In this document: positions 40,501-51,200 of the stretch, piece after piece | Numbering within the stretch: position 1 is the first letter of the stretch | Layout of the letters: each line of letters begins with the position of its first letter | Source: Imbricaverruca yamaguchii | Lineage: Eukaryota; Arthropoda; Thecostraca; Neoverrucidae | Assembly: GCA_034440575.1 (NCBI GenBank) | Contig: JAOTOL010001563.1 | Span: 1,262,001 to 1,326,000, forward strand | DNA: 64,000 bases | Direction of reading: 5' to 3' | Made by a program: the position numbers and the translations under genes | Notes under the pieces: generated by a model | Seen by the model: only the letters and a program-made list of their open reading frames with translations | What the model was told of the DNA's origin: nothing | Database searches by the model: none

Positions 40501-43500
40501 TGCAGTACACCTGCAGTCACACCAACCTCTGCCGCGATGCTAGCGCGCCAGAGCAGCATGCAGTGCTGCAGTACGCCTGCGGTCACACCAACCTCAGTCG
40601 CGATGCTAGCGCACCAGAGGAGCATGCAGTGCTGCAGTACACCTGCAGTCACACCAACCTCTGCCGCTGTGCTAGCGCGCCAGAGCAGCATGCAGTGCTG
40701 CAGTACGCCTGCGGTCACACCAACCTCAGTCGCGATGCTAGCGCACCAGAGCAGCATGCAGTGCTGCAGTACACCTGCAGTCACACCAACCTCAGTCGCG
40801 ATGCTAGCGCACCAGAGCAGCATGCAGTGCTGCAGTACACCTGCAGTCACACCAACTTCTGCCGCGATGCTAGCGCGCCAGAGCAGCATGCAGTGCTGCA
40901 GTACACCTGCAGTCACACCAACCTCAGTCGCGATGCTAGCGCACCAGAGGAGCATGCAGTGCTGCAGCACACCTGCGGTCACACCAACCTCTGCCGCGAT
41001 GCTAGCGCACCAGAGGAGCATGCAGTGCTTCAGCACACCTGCGGTCACACCAACCTCTGCCGCGATGCTAGCGCACCAGAGGAGCATGCAGTGCTTCAGT
41101 ACACCTGCAGTCACACCAACCTCTGCCGCGGTGCTAGCGCGCCAGAGGAGCATGCAGTGCTTCAGTACACCTGCGGTCACACCAACCTCTGTCGCGATGC
41201 TAGCGCACCAGAGCAGCATGCAGTGCTGCAGTACACCTGCGGTCACACCAACCTCAGTCGCGATGCTAGCGCACCAGAGCAGCATGCAGTGCTGCAGTAC
41301 ACCTGCGGTCACACCAACCTTTGCTTCAGGTAGTCAACCACACGGCGGAAGTCCTTGATGAAGTATTCGCGCTTCATGGCCTCCAGTACAGCGTCACTAC
41401 CAGACTGTACCGGCACGTGCAGGAACGAGTAGACTCGCGGGTGTGTCAGCACACGGCCGATCTCCTGCGCAGTCGAGCAGTGTCGGTACACCAGGGTACC
41501 ACAGCTGAGCAGTGTCGGTACACCTGGGTACCACAGCCATACAGCTGAGCAGTGTCGGTACACCAGGGTACCACAGCCACACAGCCGAGCAATGTTGGTA
41601 CACCAGGGTACCACAGCTACACACCCGAGCAGTGTCGGTACACCTGGGTACCACAGCCACACAGCCGAGCAGTGTCGGTACACCAGGGTACCACAGCTGA
41701 GCAGTGTCGGTACACCAGGGTACCACAGCTACACAGCCGAGCAGTGTCGGTACACCAGGGTTCCACAGCAACACAGCCGAGCAGTGTCGGTACACCTGGG
41801 TACCACAGCCACACAGCCGAGCAGTGTCGGTACACCAGGGTACCACAGCTACACAGCCGAGCAGTGTCGGTACACCAGGGTACCACAGCAACACAGCCGA
41901 GCAGTGTCGGTACACCAGGGTACCACAGCCACACAGCTGAGCAGTGTCGGTACACCTGGGTACCACTGCCACACAGCTGAGCAGTGTCGGTACACCAGGG
42001 TACCACAGCTACACAGCCGAGCAGTGTCGGTACACCAGGGTACCACAGCTGAGCAGTGTCGGTACACCAGGGTACCACAGCCACACAGCCGAGCAGTGTC
42101 GGTACACCAGGGTACCACAGCCACACAGTCGAGCAGTGTCGGTACACCAGGGTACCACAGCTGAGCAGTGTCGGTACACCAGGGTACCACAGCTGAGCAG
42201 TGTCGGTACACCAGGGCACCACAGCCACACACGCGAGCAGTGTTGGTACAATAGGGTACCACAGCCACACAACAGAGCAGTGTCGGTACACCAGGGTACC
42301 ACAGCTGAGCAGTGTCGGTACACCAGGGTACCACAGCCACACAGCCGAGCAGTGTCGGTACACCAGGGTACCACAGCCACACAGTCGAGCAGTGTCGGTA
42401 CACCAGGGTACCACAGCTGAGCAGTGTCGGTACACCAGGGTACCACAGCCACACAGCTGAGCAGTGTCGGTACACCAGGGCACCACAGCCACACACGCGA
42501 GCAGTGTTGGTACAATAGGGTACCACAGCCACACAACAGAGCAGTGTCGGTACACCAGGGTACCACAGCTGAGCAGTGTCGGTACACCGGGACACAACAG
42601 TCTGACGAAAGCGGCGCTACAGCTACACGGCCGAACAGCGGCGCTCCACGGAGCCGCACAGTTCCGGTCCGAGTCCGAGGTGCGCTCCACAACACCCAGA
42701 CGAGTACCAGGGCGTACCACGGCCCCGACCATACCATGGCCATCCGACGACCATTTCCAGGCCGGGAACGTCTGCCGACCCCTTCCGGATCAGGAACGCA
42801 CCCCTAACCCTCCCATACCAGGGACTTATGCCGACCCTTCCTATACCAGTCACGTCCTCCGACCCCGCCCGTAACAGTTGTCCGCCGACCCGGCTCGTAC
42901 CAGGGAGCACCGCGATCCCGCTAGTAACAGAGTCGTCGGCCGACCCGGCTCATATCGGCGCACCCCGACCCTGCCGTACCAGGGAGCACCCCGACCCCGC
43001 CCGTAACAGAGTCGTCCGCCGACCCGGCTCGTACCAGGGAGCACCCCGACCCTGCCGTACCGGGTGCGTCCGTCCACCCTGTCCCGTACAAGGATCGTCC
43101 GCTGAGGCCGGTCACGGCCACACCCACCTCCAGGTGGTCCAGTATGTAGGGTGGGTTGGTCATGCCGACGCGCAGCATACAGCCGTCGGGCACGACGTCG
43201 ACGAGTCGCCAGAGCAGCTGTGGCAGCGTGGCGCCGATGTCCAGTCCGTAGGCGCCGGTGTCCTCCGACGTCAGCCACACCTCCACGACGCCCTCGCCGA
43301 ACGCCATCTCGGCGCGCGCCACGATCTCCTCTGGACGTCACCGCAGGTCAGGTCAGGTCAGGTCACGTCAGGTCACCGTCAGCAGTGTATGGTCAGACTA
43401 TCACTAGTTCGCTAGGTCAAAACAGACGAGTCGCGTCAGGTCGGACACCGCCGGCAGCCAAGGTCAGGTCTAACTGTGACAATATTAGGTCACTTCCGGA

Positions 43501-46500
43501 GATGAAGAAGTCAGACCAGGTCTGGTGTTCAGTCTGGTGTTCAGACTCTGGTGTTCAGTTTCTGGAAGAGGCAAGCTACCTTTCCGGCTCGAACCGGTTT
43601 TCAATGTCCAAATCTGCTTTCTTGACAGGTTGACTGGATTCAGACTGTGAATGAATGGTTTAGTCAAGGTTGCGTACTTAGCGGATCATGATATTTGTGA
43701 CTGGATGAGAGCCTTTGTTTATCATAGAAGGTGGCACAATTAGAGGATTCTTTATGGCGATCAATTCGAGATAATTTCCTGTAGGTCCCTGAAACAAACG
43801 CCATTGGTTTATTGTGTCCAAAATGAGTTTTCAGTTAAGTCTCATATATACACAATTCAAACTTGCTTGCTAAGACAATATGAACTCAAAATTGCATGCA
43901 CCATTACAACTTATGTGGACCACCTATGCTGGAATTAACTACATAATTATTCCACTTACAATGGAATTGACTAGAAAGTGAATGATGAAAAACGATGTTG
44001 CTTTTACTCGGGATGCATATATTTTCCCAATTAGCACAGCTTTCCACCAAAAATTCCACTGTGCCACTATGTTATCAATATATCAAAACGTCAGATAATC
44101 AGGTCTGGCCTTCAGGTCCCCATATCGTTGTATTCCGGGTAGCTGGTTCATAATGTCATTGGGTTTCTAGCTAATGGGCATTTTGTACATCAAAGGTCCA
44201 TAGGGTCATGACATGATACATAGTCTGTCATAACTGGAACAAAACAGCCAGGCGCGAATAACATGAACCGATTTACGTCTGTGTCGGCCCAGCGTGGAGT
44301 GAAAGGACACAGAAACACGTCAGGCATCACAGCTGCTCGCAATTACAAACTTATATAACATGTGGGACAGGGACATTTCGAATCAAATTATATTAAATAC
44401 CCAGGAGAGAATGAAGGCATGATACATTACTCTATAAGGTTAAGACGAACGGCCACAAAAAAAAACGACTGAAGACGAAAACAAAGTGATGTATACGAGT
44501 CCGGTTAACAGGTAATTTCAAAATAACATGCACGTATAATTGGGCAATACTGATCCTGAGCTAAGAGGCTATGCAGTGGCCAGAAGATCATGTAGATTAA
44601 GGACATATCAGTGGTGATTATGACACAGCTAAACTGTTGCAGCAAAGTGGCTGCCACACCATCGGCACACACGTCTACCTCACCGATGGGGTAGCTGCCC
44701 AGCTGGCCGCGCGCATGTTTGGTCTTGCAGTATGTACACTGGTTCAGGCACCCGGTGTTGATAGCGATGATCTCGACGAGACGGTTTTTCCTGATCTTGG
44801 GCAGCAGCAGAGAAGCACCACCCAGCTTCTTGCCAGCTGCCTTCTTCTGACCATACAGTCGCACCGTGTGCCCTGCGAACGTCACACACACACACACATC
44901 AGCCACATCACACACAGATCATACACATCATACACGTACGCGCACACACATACACAAACATCATCATCATCATACATATGACATATGCATCACCCAGCTC
45001 ACACACATACACATGTATGTTGTCCACATCATCAACACATGCATCATCCATGCCACCCATGTATGCAATCTACCTCACACATACATCATGCACATAATTT
45101 GCATCATACACACATAACCTACATCACACATGCGTCATGTACGTCACACAAATTCTACGTTACACACGTCATGTCCTATATCACGTCACACATATACAAG
45201 TGATCTACATCACACACGTCACGTCCTATGTCACATCGCCCACGTCACACACAGATGCAGACGCTGCCTATACAATAGGCACTACACATGCTACACAACC
45301 CCATGTGACATGCATTGCACAGGTAGCACCATACATTATGTCATTCACACATAACACCCATGTGAAGGGATGTCATGTGTACAACACATAGTAATGCAGA
45401 ATATGTGCGGCGTAACACAACACACACGTTAATATCCGGCAAATAACAGCATCCATGGTCAGATAATGAATATCAATCACAGCAAAGTGGACCTTTACAA
45501 GTTGGACATTAGAGTGCGATTTTCAACGCGATAAAAACATTACATGACAGAGTCGAACATTATCGGCGACGAGGACTCCTGATTCAAGTGTACATTTTAG
45601 TCCATTTCTTCACAGCTGTTAGTCCCATTCGGATGACGACTAATTTGCTTAAGGGCCTTGACTACAGTGGCCATGCAACATCAAATAAGGTGCAATGTGA
45701 CAAGTGAGGTTAAGGCACACATAAGCCTTTATCACTAACAACAGCGCATAGCCGCAGCATCCCTATAACTCCTCGAGGAAGTGTAAAATTACTCCTTCCA
45801 TGTCATATAGATCTCTACAGTTTCGCCGTGCCTCGGACATTTTACACCGTTCTTCTTTGCCTCTGAAATGGGAAAGAGGAACCAAACCTATTAAACCGCC
45901 GATGGTAATAAACCTAGCATATTGGTAATTATAACTCTCCATTATCACTGGTGATCAGCTTACCTGGTGATGGCTATTTCGTTGAAGACCCTGGACTGGC
46001 CGTGGTAAAAGAAGCGTAAAAAGAGCACAGCAGTGAGAGGTTGAACGACCCCATAACATTTCCTCTTCATACTTTGAATAACGAAATGCCTGCTCTCTGA
46101 CCTTTTAACGTTTCCTCCACCACCTCGACCACCCTGTCGATCTGTTGCACGCCTATGACGCTCAGGCCGCGCAGGTAGTCCGACTTTGGTGCGCCCTGAG
46201 GCACACAGCCAGCCACCACCACGTGCTTGCTGGCGCGCCGACCCCTCTCCACCTATCGGCACACGGTAACCATGTATACGTTGTTGTTGCTGTACCGGCG
46301 ACACACGGTAACCATGTATACGTTATTGCTGCTGTATCGGCGACACACAGTAACCATGTATAAGTTGTTGTTGCTGTACCGGCGACACACGGTAACCATA
46401 TATAAGTTGTTGCTGCTGTACCGACGACACACGGTAACCATATATAAGTTGCTGCTGCTGTACCGGCGACTCACGGTAAACATGTGTAAGTTGTTGCTGC

Positions 46501-48258
46501 TATACTGGCGACACATGACAACCATGTATAGATGTTGCTGCTGACGTACTATTGGCATATAACAACCATAGACAAGTGCTACTGCTGCCGTATCGTCGGC
46601 AGAGAGCATCCAGGGGAGGTGTTGCTGCTGCTGCTGCACTGTTGGCACATGGTAGCAATACGTGCGTGTTGTTGCTGCTGCTGCATTATCAGCACAAAGT
46701 AGCTATATATAGGTGTTGCCATTGCTGCTGCATTATCAGTGCATGGTAGCCATAGAGAGGTGTTGCTGTTGCTGCACTGTAACCACACAGTAGCCATACT
46801 GCTGCTGCTGCACTGACAGCAAGCAGTAGCCATGGAGAGGTGTTACTGCTACTGCATTGTCAGCATGAGATAGCCATAGCTTGGTGTTGCTGCTACCACA
46901 TGGCCAGCATATGGTAGCCATAGAGCTTCAGCATGTTGCTGCTTACTGCCCCCAAACTAGACAGCTTCAGAACAGCGTCGCCACGAGGAACAGATGGAAG
47001 ACAAGAAGTGATGGACCGGTGTGGGCAAACTGCACCAGAACAGCAATTAGCCAGCCACTGGACCAAGTCTGCTATTAATGCTATGGATGGACTGATGAGT
47101 ACTTTGTAGATACCAAGATGTGGCAACGTGTGCAATTTGATGTCATACCGCCGGCTTTTTTAAAACGAAATTATGTTGACAACACATAGGCTGTGGAGGG
47201 CCACGCTTGTTCGAAATGCAAGCCACGTCACAAGTGGATGACTGGGGGCTACACAGTCTTTTCAATCCCATGACCAACACAGTATGTAAAATGGAACAGA
47301 TGATCTGACCTCGTTTCTGAAGTGACTTTCGGCTGGTGATTTGACGGTGCAGCTGTTGAGCAGCCATAGATCGGCAGAGTCTGCATCATCTGAAAACACA
47401 GCATCACCATACAACTGCCCCTGTGATCATCAGCCAACCAGCAAAAAGGACACAACACATACTGTTGGCATGGTGCGAATATCATCTGGACTTTCACACC
47501 ATTCAGTTACCTTTGGACATCCATAAATGTGACATGGTTAAAATTATCACGTCTATTGCACTTGCTATGGATAAGCTGGTATTCTACATGCTATGTAAAA
47601 CATAGCAGATTTTGGTGCCATCTAAATGAGCATCACTGCACCTACAAGCTTCCACTTGGGATTGGCCTGCAAGAAGGCATAGATGCATTATGTGGAGGGT
47701 GGGTTCGAATCCCACCGGCACAGTGCCTCACCACGCCCCATCCAACAACCGCTGACATATATTGATGTGCAGAGATGCTAACCTTCTATAGGTGAGACAC
47801 CAGATGATGATCAGAGAGGCAACTGGCCAGAACATCAGGTGTCACGAAGTGCACTTGATGAGAACAGCGGACTATTACTAACATTACAAGGACGTGCTGT
47901 CACCGGTCATTGTCGCGGCACCGGCCACCAGCGTGGTGCCAGCATCTCCACAATGCCACCCATCAGACTGACCTGTGATTGTGTACCCATAGCTGGCCAG
48001 CAAGCCGGCCATGTATTCGCTGTCCGAGCTGTTGTGGGTGCAGCCCCACGTGCGCACGTACACGCGCTGCGTGCCTGGCACGACACTCTGGCAGACGGGT
48101 GGCGGCTCCGGCGTCGTCTCCGCCTTGGAGGGCGGCTTCTTGCGACGTGCGCGCACCACCGGACCAGTGCGCACACGGGCCGGCCCATCGCCACCGCCCA
48201 CCAGATCCTCGATGTCATCCACGTCCATCATGTTCGGGTATATATCCAGGATGTCCAT
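37283..48258 (-). CDS. CDKAL1: CDKAL1, tRNA-t6A37 methylthiotransferase (complete, 9 coding exons)
   Basis: CDKAL1 is an ER-anchored radical-SAM enzyme that converts t6A at position 37 of tRNA-Lys(UUU) to ms2t6A, which helps reading of AAA/AAG codons. Nine exons give 1617 nt, 538 residues plus stop (human 579), with unbroken phase. Visible parts are: the three cluster-binding cysteines of the N-terminal MTTase domain ([32 protein letters not shown]); the radical-SAM CxxxCxxC in [27 protein letters not shown] and [13 protein letters not shown] of the SAM barrel; [15 protein letters not shown]; a TRAM domain; and a C-terminal hydrophobic anchor (about residues 520-537). The start ATG at 48258 gives [20 protein letters not shown], comparable to the human LLDDIEDIV N-terminus. 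The protein is shorter than human mainly before the anchor. Introns carry four or five junction-abutting arrays. Confidence 0.97.
37888..38145. repeat. 35-bp minisatellite at CDKAL1 exon 8 donor, ~7 copies
   Basis: The unit contains CTGGCGCCGGCGAGTTCCCC and a variable GTAGGAC segment. It begins about 10 bases past the donor at 38152. Confidence 0.95.
38153..38299 (-). CDS. CDKAL1: CDKAL1 coding exon 8 (TRAM domain)
   Basis: Phase 0, 49 codons: [20 protein letters not shown] then [20 protein letters not shown]. Human has VFHSYSPYDHKIGERQQVLV. The acceptor is tcggcag|GTG and the donor CAGCAG|gtgagt. Confidence 0.95.
38800..38980 (-). CDS. CDKAL1: CDKAL1 coding exon 7
   Basis: It encodes [20 protein letters not shown], then [20 protein letters not shown] and MRRVPTQE, near-identical to human. 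The acceptor is ccgccag|A, completing a split Arg, and the donor CAGGAG|gtcagt. Confidence 0.97.
39027..39080 (+). mobile_element. Degenerate ultrashort hairpin element
   Basis: TAGTTGGTTGGCTATTTGAG then TTTTAGGGCGCATGGACCAG resembles the family, but the 3' half is decayed and no target duplication is clear. It begins about 45 bases upstream of the CDKAL1 exon 7 acceptor. Confidence 0.5.
39265..39446 (-). mobile_element. tRNA-derived SINE (Leu/Ser-type head), 15-bp TSD
   Basis: Perfect duplications GAGTAGGTCAGGAGT lie at 39250-39264 and 39447-39461. The minus-strand head GGGGATGGCCGAGTGGTTAA and B box GGTTCGACTCT look like a tRNA-Leu/Ser. The A-rich AACAA tail faces 39265. Confidence 0.92.
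39462..39635 (+). mobile_element. Second SINE family, interrupted by the ultrashort element
   Basis: GCGACCAATTGGCGTGAGAG matches GCGGTCAATCGGCGTAAGAG in the SINE at 60875-61041. The ultrashort element (39488-39549) sits inside it with its own target duplication, so that element arrived later. Confidence 0.65.
39488..39549 (+). mobile_element. Ultrashort hairpin element (62 bp), 13-14-bp TSD
   Basis: Duplications TCCCAACAGAAAGG occur at 39474-39487 and 39550-39563. The core is TTTAGGGGCGCGTCGAC ... GTGCGCCCA. It is nested inside a SINE. Confidence 0.88.
39634..39687 (+). mobile_element. Ultrashort hairpin element (54 bp), 13-bp TSD
   Basis: The flanks GATTGGGTACACT (39621-39633) and GATTGGGGACACT (39688-39700) differ at one base. 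The core is AGGGCGCAACGACTACATTG with GTCATGTAGCGCCC. Confidence 0.85.
40336..41318. repeat. 66-bp minisatellite at CDKAL1 exon 6 donor, ~15 copies
   Basis: On the minus strand each unit starts AGgttggtgtgaccgcag, the same string as the real donor (CAAAG|gttggtgtgaccgcag), and continues with CAGCACTGCATGCTG. About fifteen copies of the 5' splice site follow the genuine one. The 22-codon period leaves frames open on both strands. Confidence 0.96.
41319..41464 (-). CDS. CDKAL1: CDKAL1 coding exon 6
   Basis: It encodes [40 protein letters not shown] and RVVDYLKQ. The acceptor is ctgcgcag|GAG and the donor CAAAG|gttggt. This 146-bp exon is bounded on both sides by unrelated arrays: 40-bp units before the acceptor and 66-bp units after the donor. 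Confidence 0.97.
41484..42600. repeat. 40-bp (and ~30-bp) minisatellite at CDKAL1 exon 6 acceptor, ~28 copies
   Basis: Units contain GAGCAGTGTCGGTACACCAG and GGTACCACAGCCACACAGCC. On the minus strand the true intron end gtaccgacactgctcgactgcgcag is one diverged unit ending. A ~390-bp block is repeated, for example the variant TTGGTACAATAGGG at 42240 and 42506. Confidence 0.96.
42755..43095. repeat. GC-rich minisatellite downstream of CDKAL1 exon 5 donor
   Basis: Irregular units with CCGACCCGGCTCGTACCAGG and GAGCACCCCGACCCTGCC. It ends about 30 bases from the donor at 43127. Confidence 0.85.
43128..43328 (-). CDS. CDKAL1: CDKAL1 coding exon 5
   Basis: Phase 0, 67 codons: [20 protein letters not shown] and [14 protein letters not shown] match the human SAM-barrel segment. 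The acceptor is tccagag|GAG, with a (TGACC)n run just upstream, and the donor CTGGAG|gtgggt. Confidence 0.97.
43400..44640. other. CDKAL1 intron 4, no gene seen
   Basis: AT-rich intronic DNA. No exon, RNA gene or tandem array was recognised beyond the (GGTCA)n run at 43346-43378. Confidence 0.6.
44679..44872 (-). CDS. CDKAL1: CDKAL1 coding exon 4 (radical-SAM cysteines)
   Basis: It encodes [60 protein letters not shown] and GE. The CxxxCxxC triad is intact. The acceptor is ttcgcag|GG and the donor GGTGAG|gtagac. Confidence 0.97.
44880..45430. repeat. ACACATCACACACGTCA-type array at CDKAL1 exon 4 acceptor
   Basis: CA-rich irregular units such as CATCACACACGTCACGTCCT begin within 10 bases of the acceptor at 44873. 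It supplies a long GT-rich tract upstream of the 3' splice site in the RNA. Confidence 0.85.
46102..46252 (-). CDS. CDKAL1: CDKAL1 coding exon 3
   Basis: It encodes [20 protein letters not shown], then [20 protein letters not shown]; human has KKIVLAGCVPQ and [20 protein letters not shown]. The acceptor ccgatag|GTG was chosen because it gives exactly the human spacing. The donor is AAAAG|gtcaga. Confidence 0.93.
46258..46930. repeat. 42-bp minisatellite upstream of CDKAL1 exon 3 acceptor
   Basis: About seven clear units with GGTAACCATGTATACGTTGT then GCTGTACCGGCGACACA run to 46540, then decay into TTGCTGCTGCTGCA-type units. The true intron end (gtgtgccgatag) is a variant of the unit's gtgtcgccggtacag. 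Confidence 0.92.
47310..47389 (-). CDS. CDKAL1: CDKAL1 coding exon 2
   Basis: An 80-nt exon encoding [20 protein letters not shown] then SHFRNE, matching human [20 protein letters not shown]. The second cluster cysteine is in NSCTVK. The acceptor is gttttcag|AT and the donor AACGAG|gtcaga. Confidence 0.95.
47640..47755 (+). mobile_element. tRNA-like SINE fragment
   Basis: GTGGGTTCGAATCCCACCGG is an intact T-arm with B box; upstream, TGGCCTGCAAGAAGGC is an A-box-like string. The remainder does not fold as a tRNA, so a SINE relic is favoured. Confidence 0.5.
47973..48258 (-). CDS. CDKAL1: CDKAL1 coding exon 1
   Basis: It encodes [20 protein letters not shown], then a basic linker ([12 protein letters not shown]), then [20 protein letters not shown] with the first cluster cysteine. 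The donor is ATCACAG|gtcagt, leaving one base. An in-frame ATG further upstream would add a Ser-rich stretch without family support. Confidence 0.9.
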
Positions 48259-48299
48259 GGCTATGGTGGAGTGGCTGGTTGAGCTAGAAAATTGCAAAT

Positions 48300-51200
48300 G
48301 CATTATTGAACTATGATCAGACTGATGTAGCTACTTGAACTAAGAAATTTGCTGACATATTCATGGTAACAAAAAAGTCATGATTACCTATTAATCATCA
48401 TGAACCATCTACTCGATTTGCTGAGCTCAAACTATACATTTGTTAGTATACACTCTGATGACAGGAACGGACAGAAAGTGACTCCATAACAGCAACATGG
48501 GACCCAAAGTCACCAGTGAACAATCAACTATACTTCAATTAAGTTTTCATCATCATTGACAAAAACAAACTATGTATCTAAAGAAACACAACATTGATGT
48601 TACCAAAATGTAGCCTCTCCTGACTACTAAGTTCATTGGTATTAGTACTGCAAGCTTGTAGTAGATCCTGATGTTTTTATACAGTAATGGGTCAGTATCT
48701 CTAATGACAAAACTCTGAAAATTTGTCCTTAGAAAACACAGCTACAAAAATGCTTAACTAGCACTCATAAAAAGCTGTAGCCATATATAGCCATAACAAT
48801 ATATAGCCATATATCTATGTTGTTGTCATTCTTCACAGTTGTTGGTGGTGGGGATATATTATGCACATTTAAGAATTTTGACTGAAATATGCATTGGAAT
48901 ACTTTGATTCCACTGGTCAGGTAAATGTCTGTTGAGCTAGGGGTAGGATGCATGCCTTGCATTTGTAATGCCCAACTTTGAGTGAGGGGAAAAAATGGGG
49001 AAAATGGAGAGTGAGGGGAGGGGCAGAGGACACAGGAACACTGAAGGCTGAAATCAATATTGAGGTGGGCTCAGGGTTCAAAGCAACATAAAACAATGCA
49101 TACAGCTGTAGTATCTTGAAATTAAGTTTTAGTATTGTGGAGCTTAGTCCTGCCTAATTGGTAAGAATGTGAAAACCTGAGATACTCCTGAAATTGTAGT
49201 ATGCAAAAAGTTTCCTTGCAAAAACAGCTTTTTTTCTTGTAGTCAAAGTAAGAAACATGAACATACAAATAATATAAAATCACCATACACACCAGAAATG
49301 GAAACAGAAAGCCTTGACACTGAATGGTAATGACCTGGATGGAGCATGCATATATGCATTATCCCCACTTAGGAAAAACAAAATTTTTTTAAAGATACAT
49401 TCCCCTTGCCCTACCAGCCACTAATAATCATGAAACAAATTGCTTGTTTGATCAAGAGAATTAATAATTTTGGAAATCTCTGTTAGGCAGTATGTTTAAC
49501 TTCTGAAGCTTGGGTCTGATGAAACACCACATGTAGGCAAATGTTAATTTGTATTGTTTTTATTTACATCTTTTACCATCCTACACTAGTTCCATGTAAG
49601 GGGCTGCAATATGCTGCAATATTCTAGATAGGCTAAATCTGGATGGGCTCTATGGCTGTTATTAGCCCTGAACACTTTGACAAATATGTGAAATGCACAT
49701 AGCATCCCCTTCAGCTTTACATTTTTGTAGTGCAAATATGTAAGTTGGTTATTTGGGTTTAGGTGCACATCAACTGCATTGGTCATACAACTCCTATGCA
49801 AATGTGTCAGTACACCAGTTAAAACTACTTGTGAAACATAGTGGATAATTCAACATCTTGAACAAAAAATAAACATCTTTCCAAAGTAAACATCAGCATT
49901 GTGCTCCTTCCAGTGTATCTATGACAACTACATGTCTCATTTCTAACCATATCTCATCTATTATTACCATGCTTATGTTCACAAGCATGGATGGTGATAC
50001 ACAAAGACCTAATAGTGCAATTAGAAATAAATGAATTAGCTATGATGTGATCTGTTATACAAAATCAGTTCACATTAGCATTGCTACCATAGACATTTCT
50101 AACATTATCATTAATACATACATTCTACATTATCATCTCTCAAAACAAATATCCAGGGACACTCACAAGTACACTATTAACTTTAAATGGGGTTAGGACA
50201 TGGAACAATATATATTTACATTGGACACCAAACTGAAAACCAATTTTGGCACACTGCTGTTAGGTTATCAGCATATTATAAATAGGTGATCAATAACTTA
50301 TCATTTATAAACTAACATACCCACATGAGTAGGTTTGCCCCTATAGTGTTATATTTATTATTGGAATGCTTTTACAATATAATGTCTGTAAAGAAGGCTA
50401 ATGTGATGCAACCACTCATTTTCTGTGTAATTGCCAATTTTCATAAAAAAGTACTTCGACTTATAAAGTAATGCAACCATAAAGTGATCAAACTTAATAA
50501 GAGGCACCAGAGGCTGTCCAAGATAAGTATATAAAGGGAAGATACCATAACCCTGGCAAAAACACACCCAGACCCCAGCCAATACCACATCCCTAATTTA
50601 AAAGAATCTGTCCAGCCACATATAATGCACCCAGGCTCCCACACAACATGCATTTATCCTTTCTTGGTATTGCTACAGTTTAAGGCATCCACAAGACCAG
50701 TTTTAGACACTTTCACTACCACAAAGGCAGTGGGCAAGTTAGGTTAGGTTGTGATCTTAAGTTGAAAATGGTTCAGAAATCATTTTGGAAAGGTTTGTAA
50801 TTTATTATTTAAAAAAATAATTTCATGGAAGGTTGAGCTAGGCTAGGTTATGCTGTTCTCACCTGGTTCTCTTGCCTGATTGGCTCCCCAAATTCTCAAG
50901 CATCACTTACCCAGAGATGAGTTCTGTGGCCAATCAAGAGGAGCCTGTATCTGCATATATGCCAGTTCCCTAGATTAAAGTAAAATTAAAGAAAGGTAAC
51001 CTATGGTTGTTGCATGCACATAGGTTTTGCAGGATTTTTCCTATATGTTGAGCATTATTTTTTATGCTATTACCTATCTACCTGCCAAACCCTTATTGGG
51101 TGTCATTATACCACCCAATTGAAAAGTATGCATTTGCATCAGAAATTGGCAATTGCATCATGTTAACTACATTAATAAACATTGCGTTGGAAAAACAAGT

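Noticed and set aside
40126..41358. 410-codon open frame (plus) and 335-codon frame (minus)
   Set aside because: Both are products of the 66-bp tandem array (22 codons per unit); no homology, and the array lies in a CDKAL1 intron.
41617..42743. 370-codon Cys/Leu-rich open frame on the minus strand
   Set aside because: It arises from the 40-bp array upstream of CDKAL1 exon 6.
44866..45391. His/Thr-rich open frames
   Set aside because: They are translations of the CA-rich array in a CDKAL1 intron.
47690..47725. tRNA gene suggested by an intact T-arm
   Set aside because: No matching acceptor, D or anticodon arms could be found upstream.
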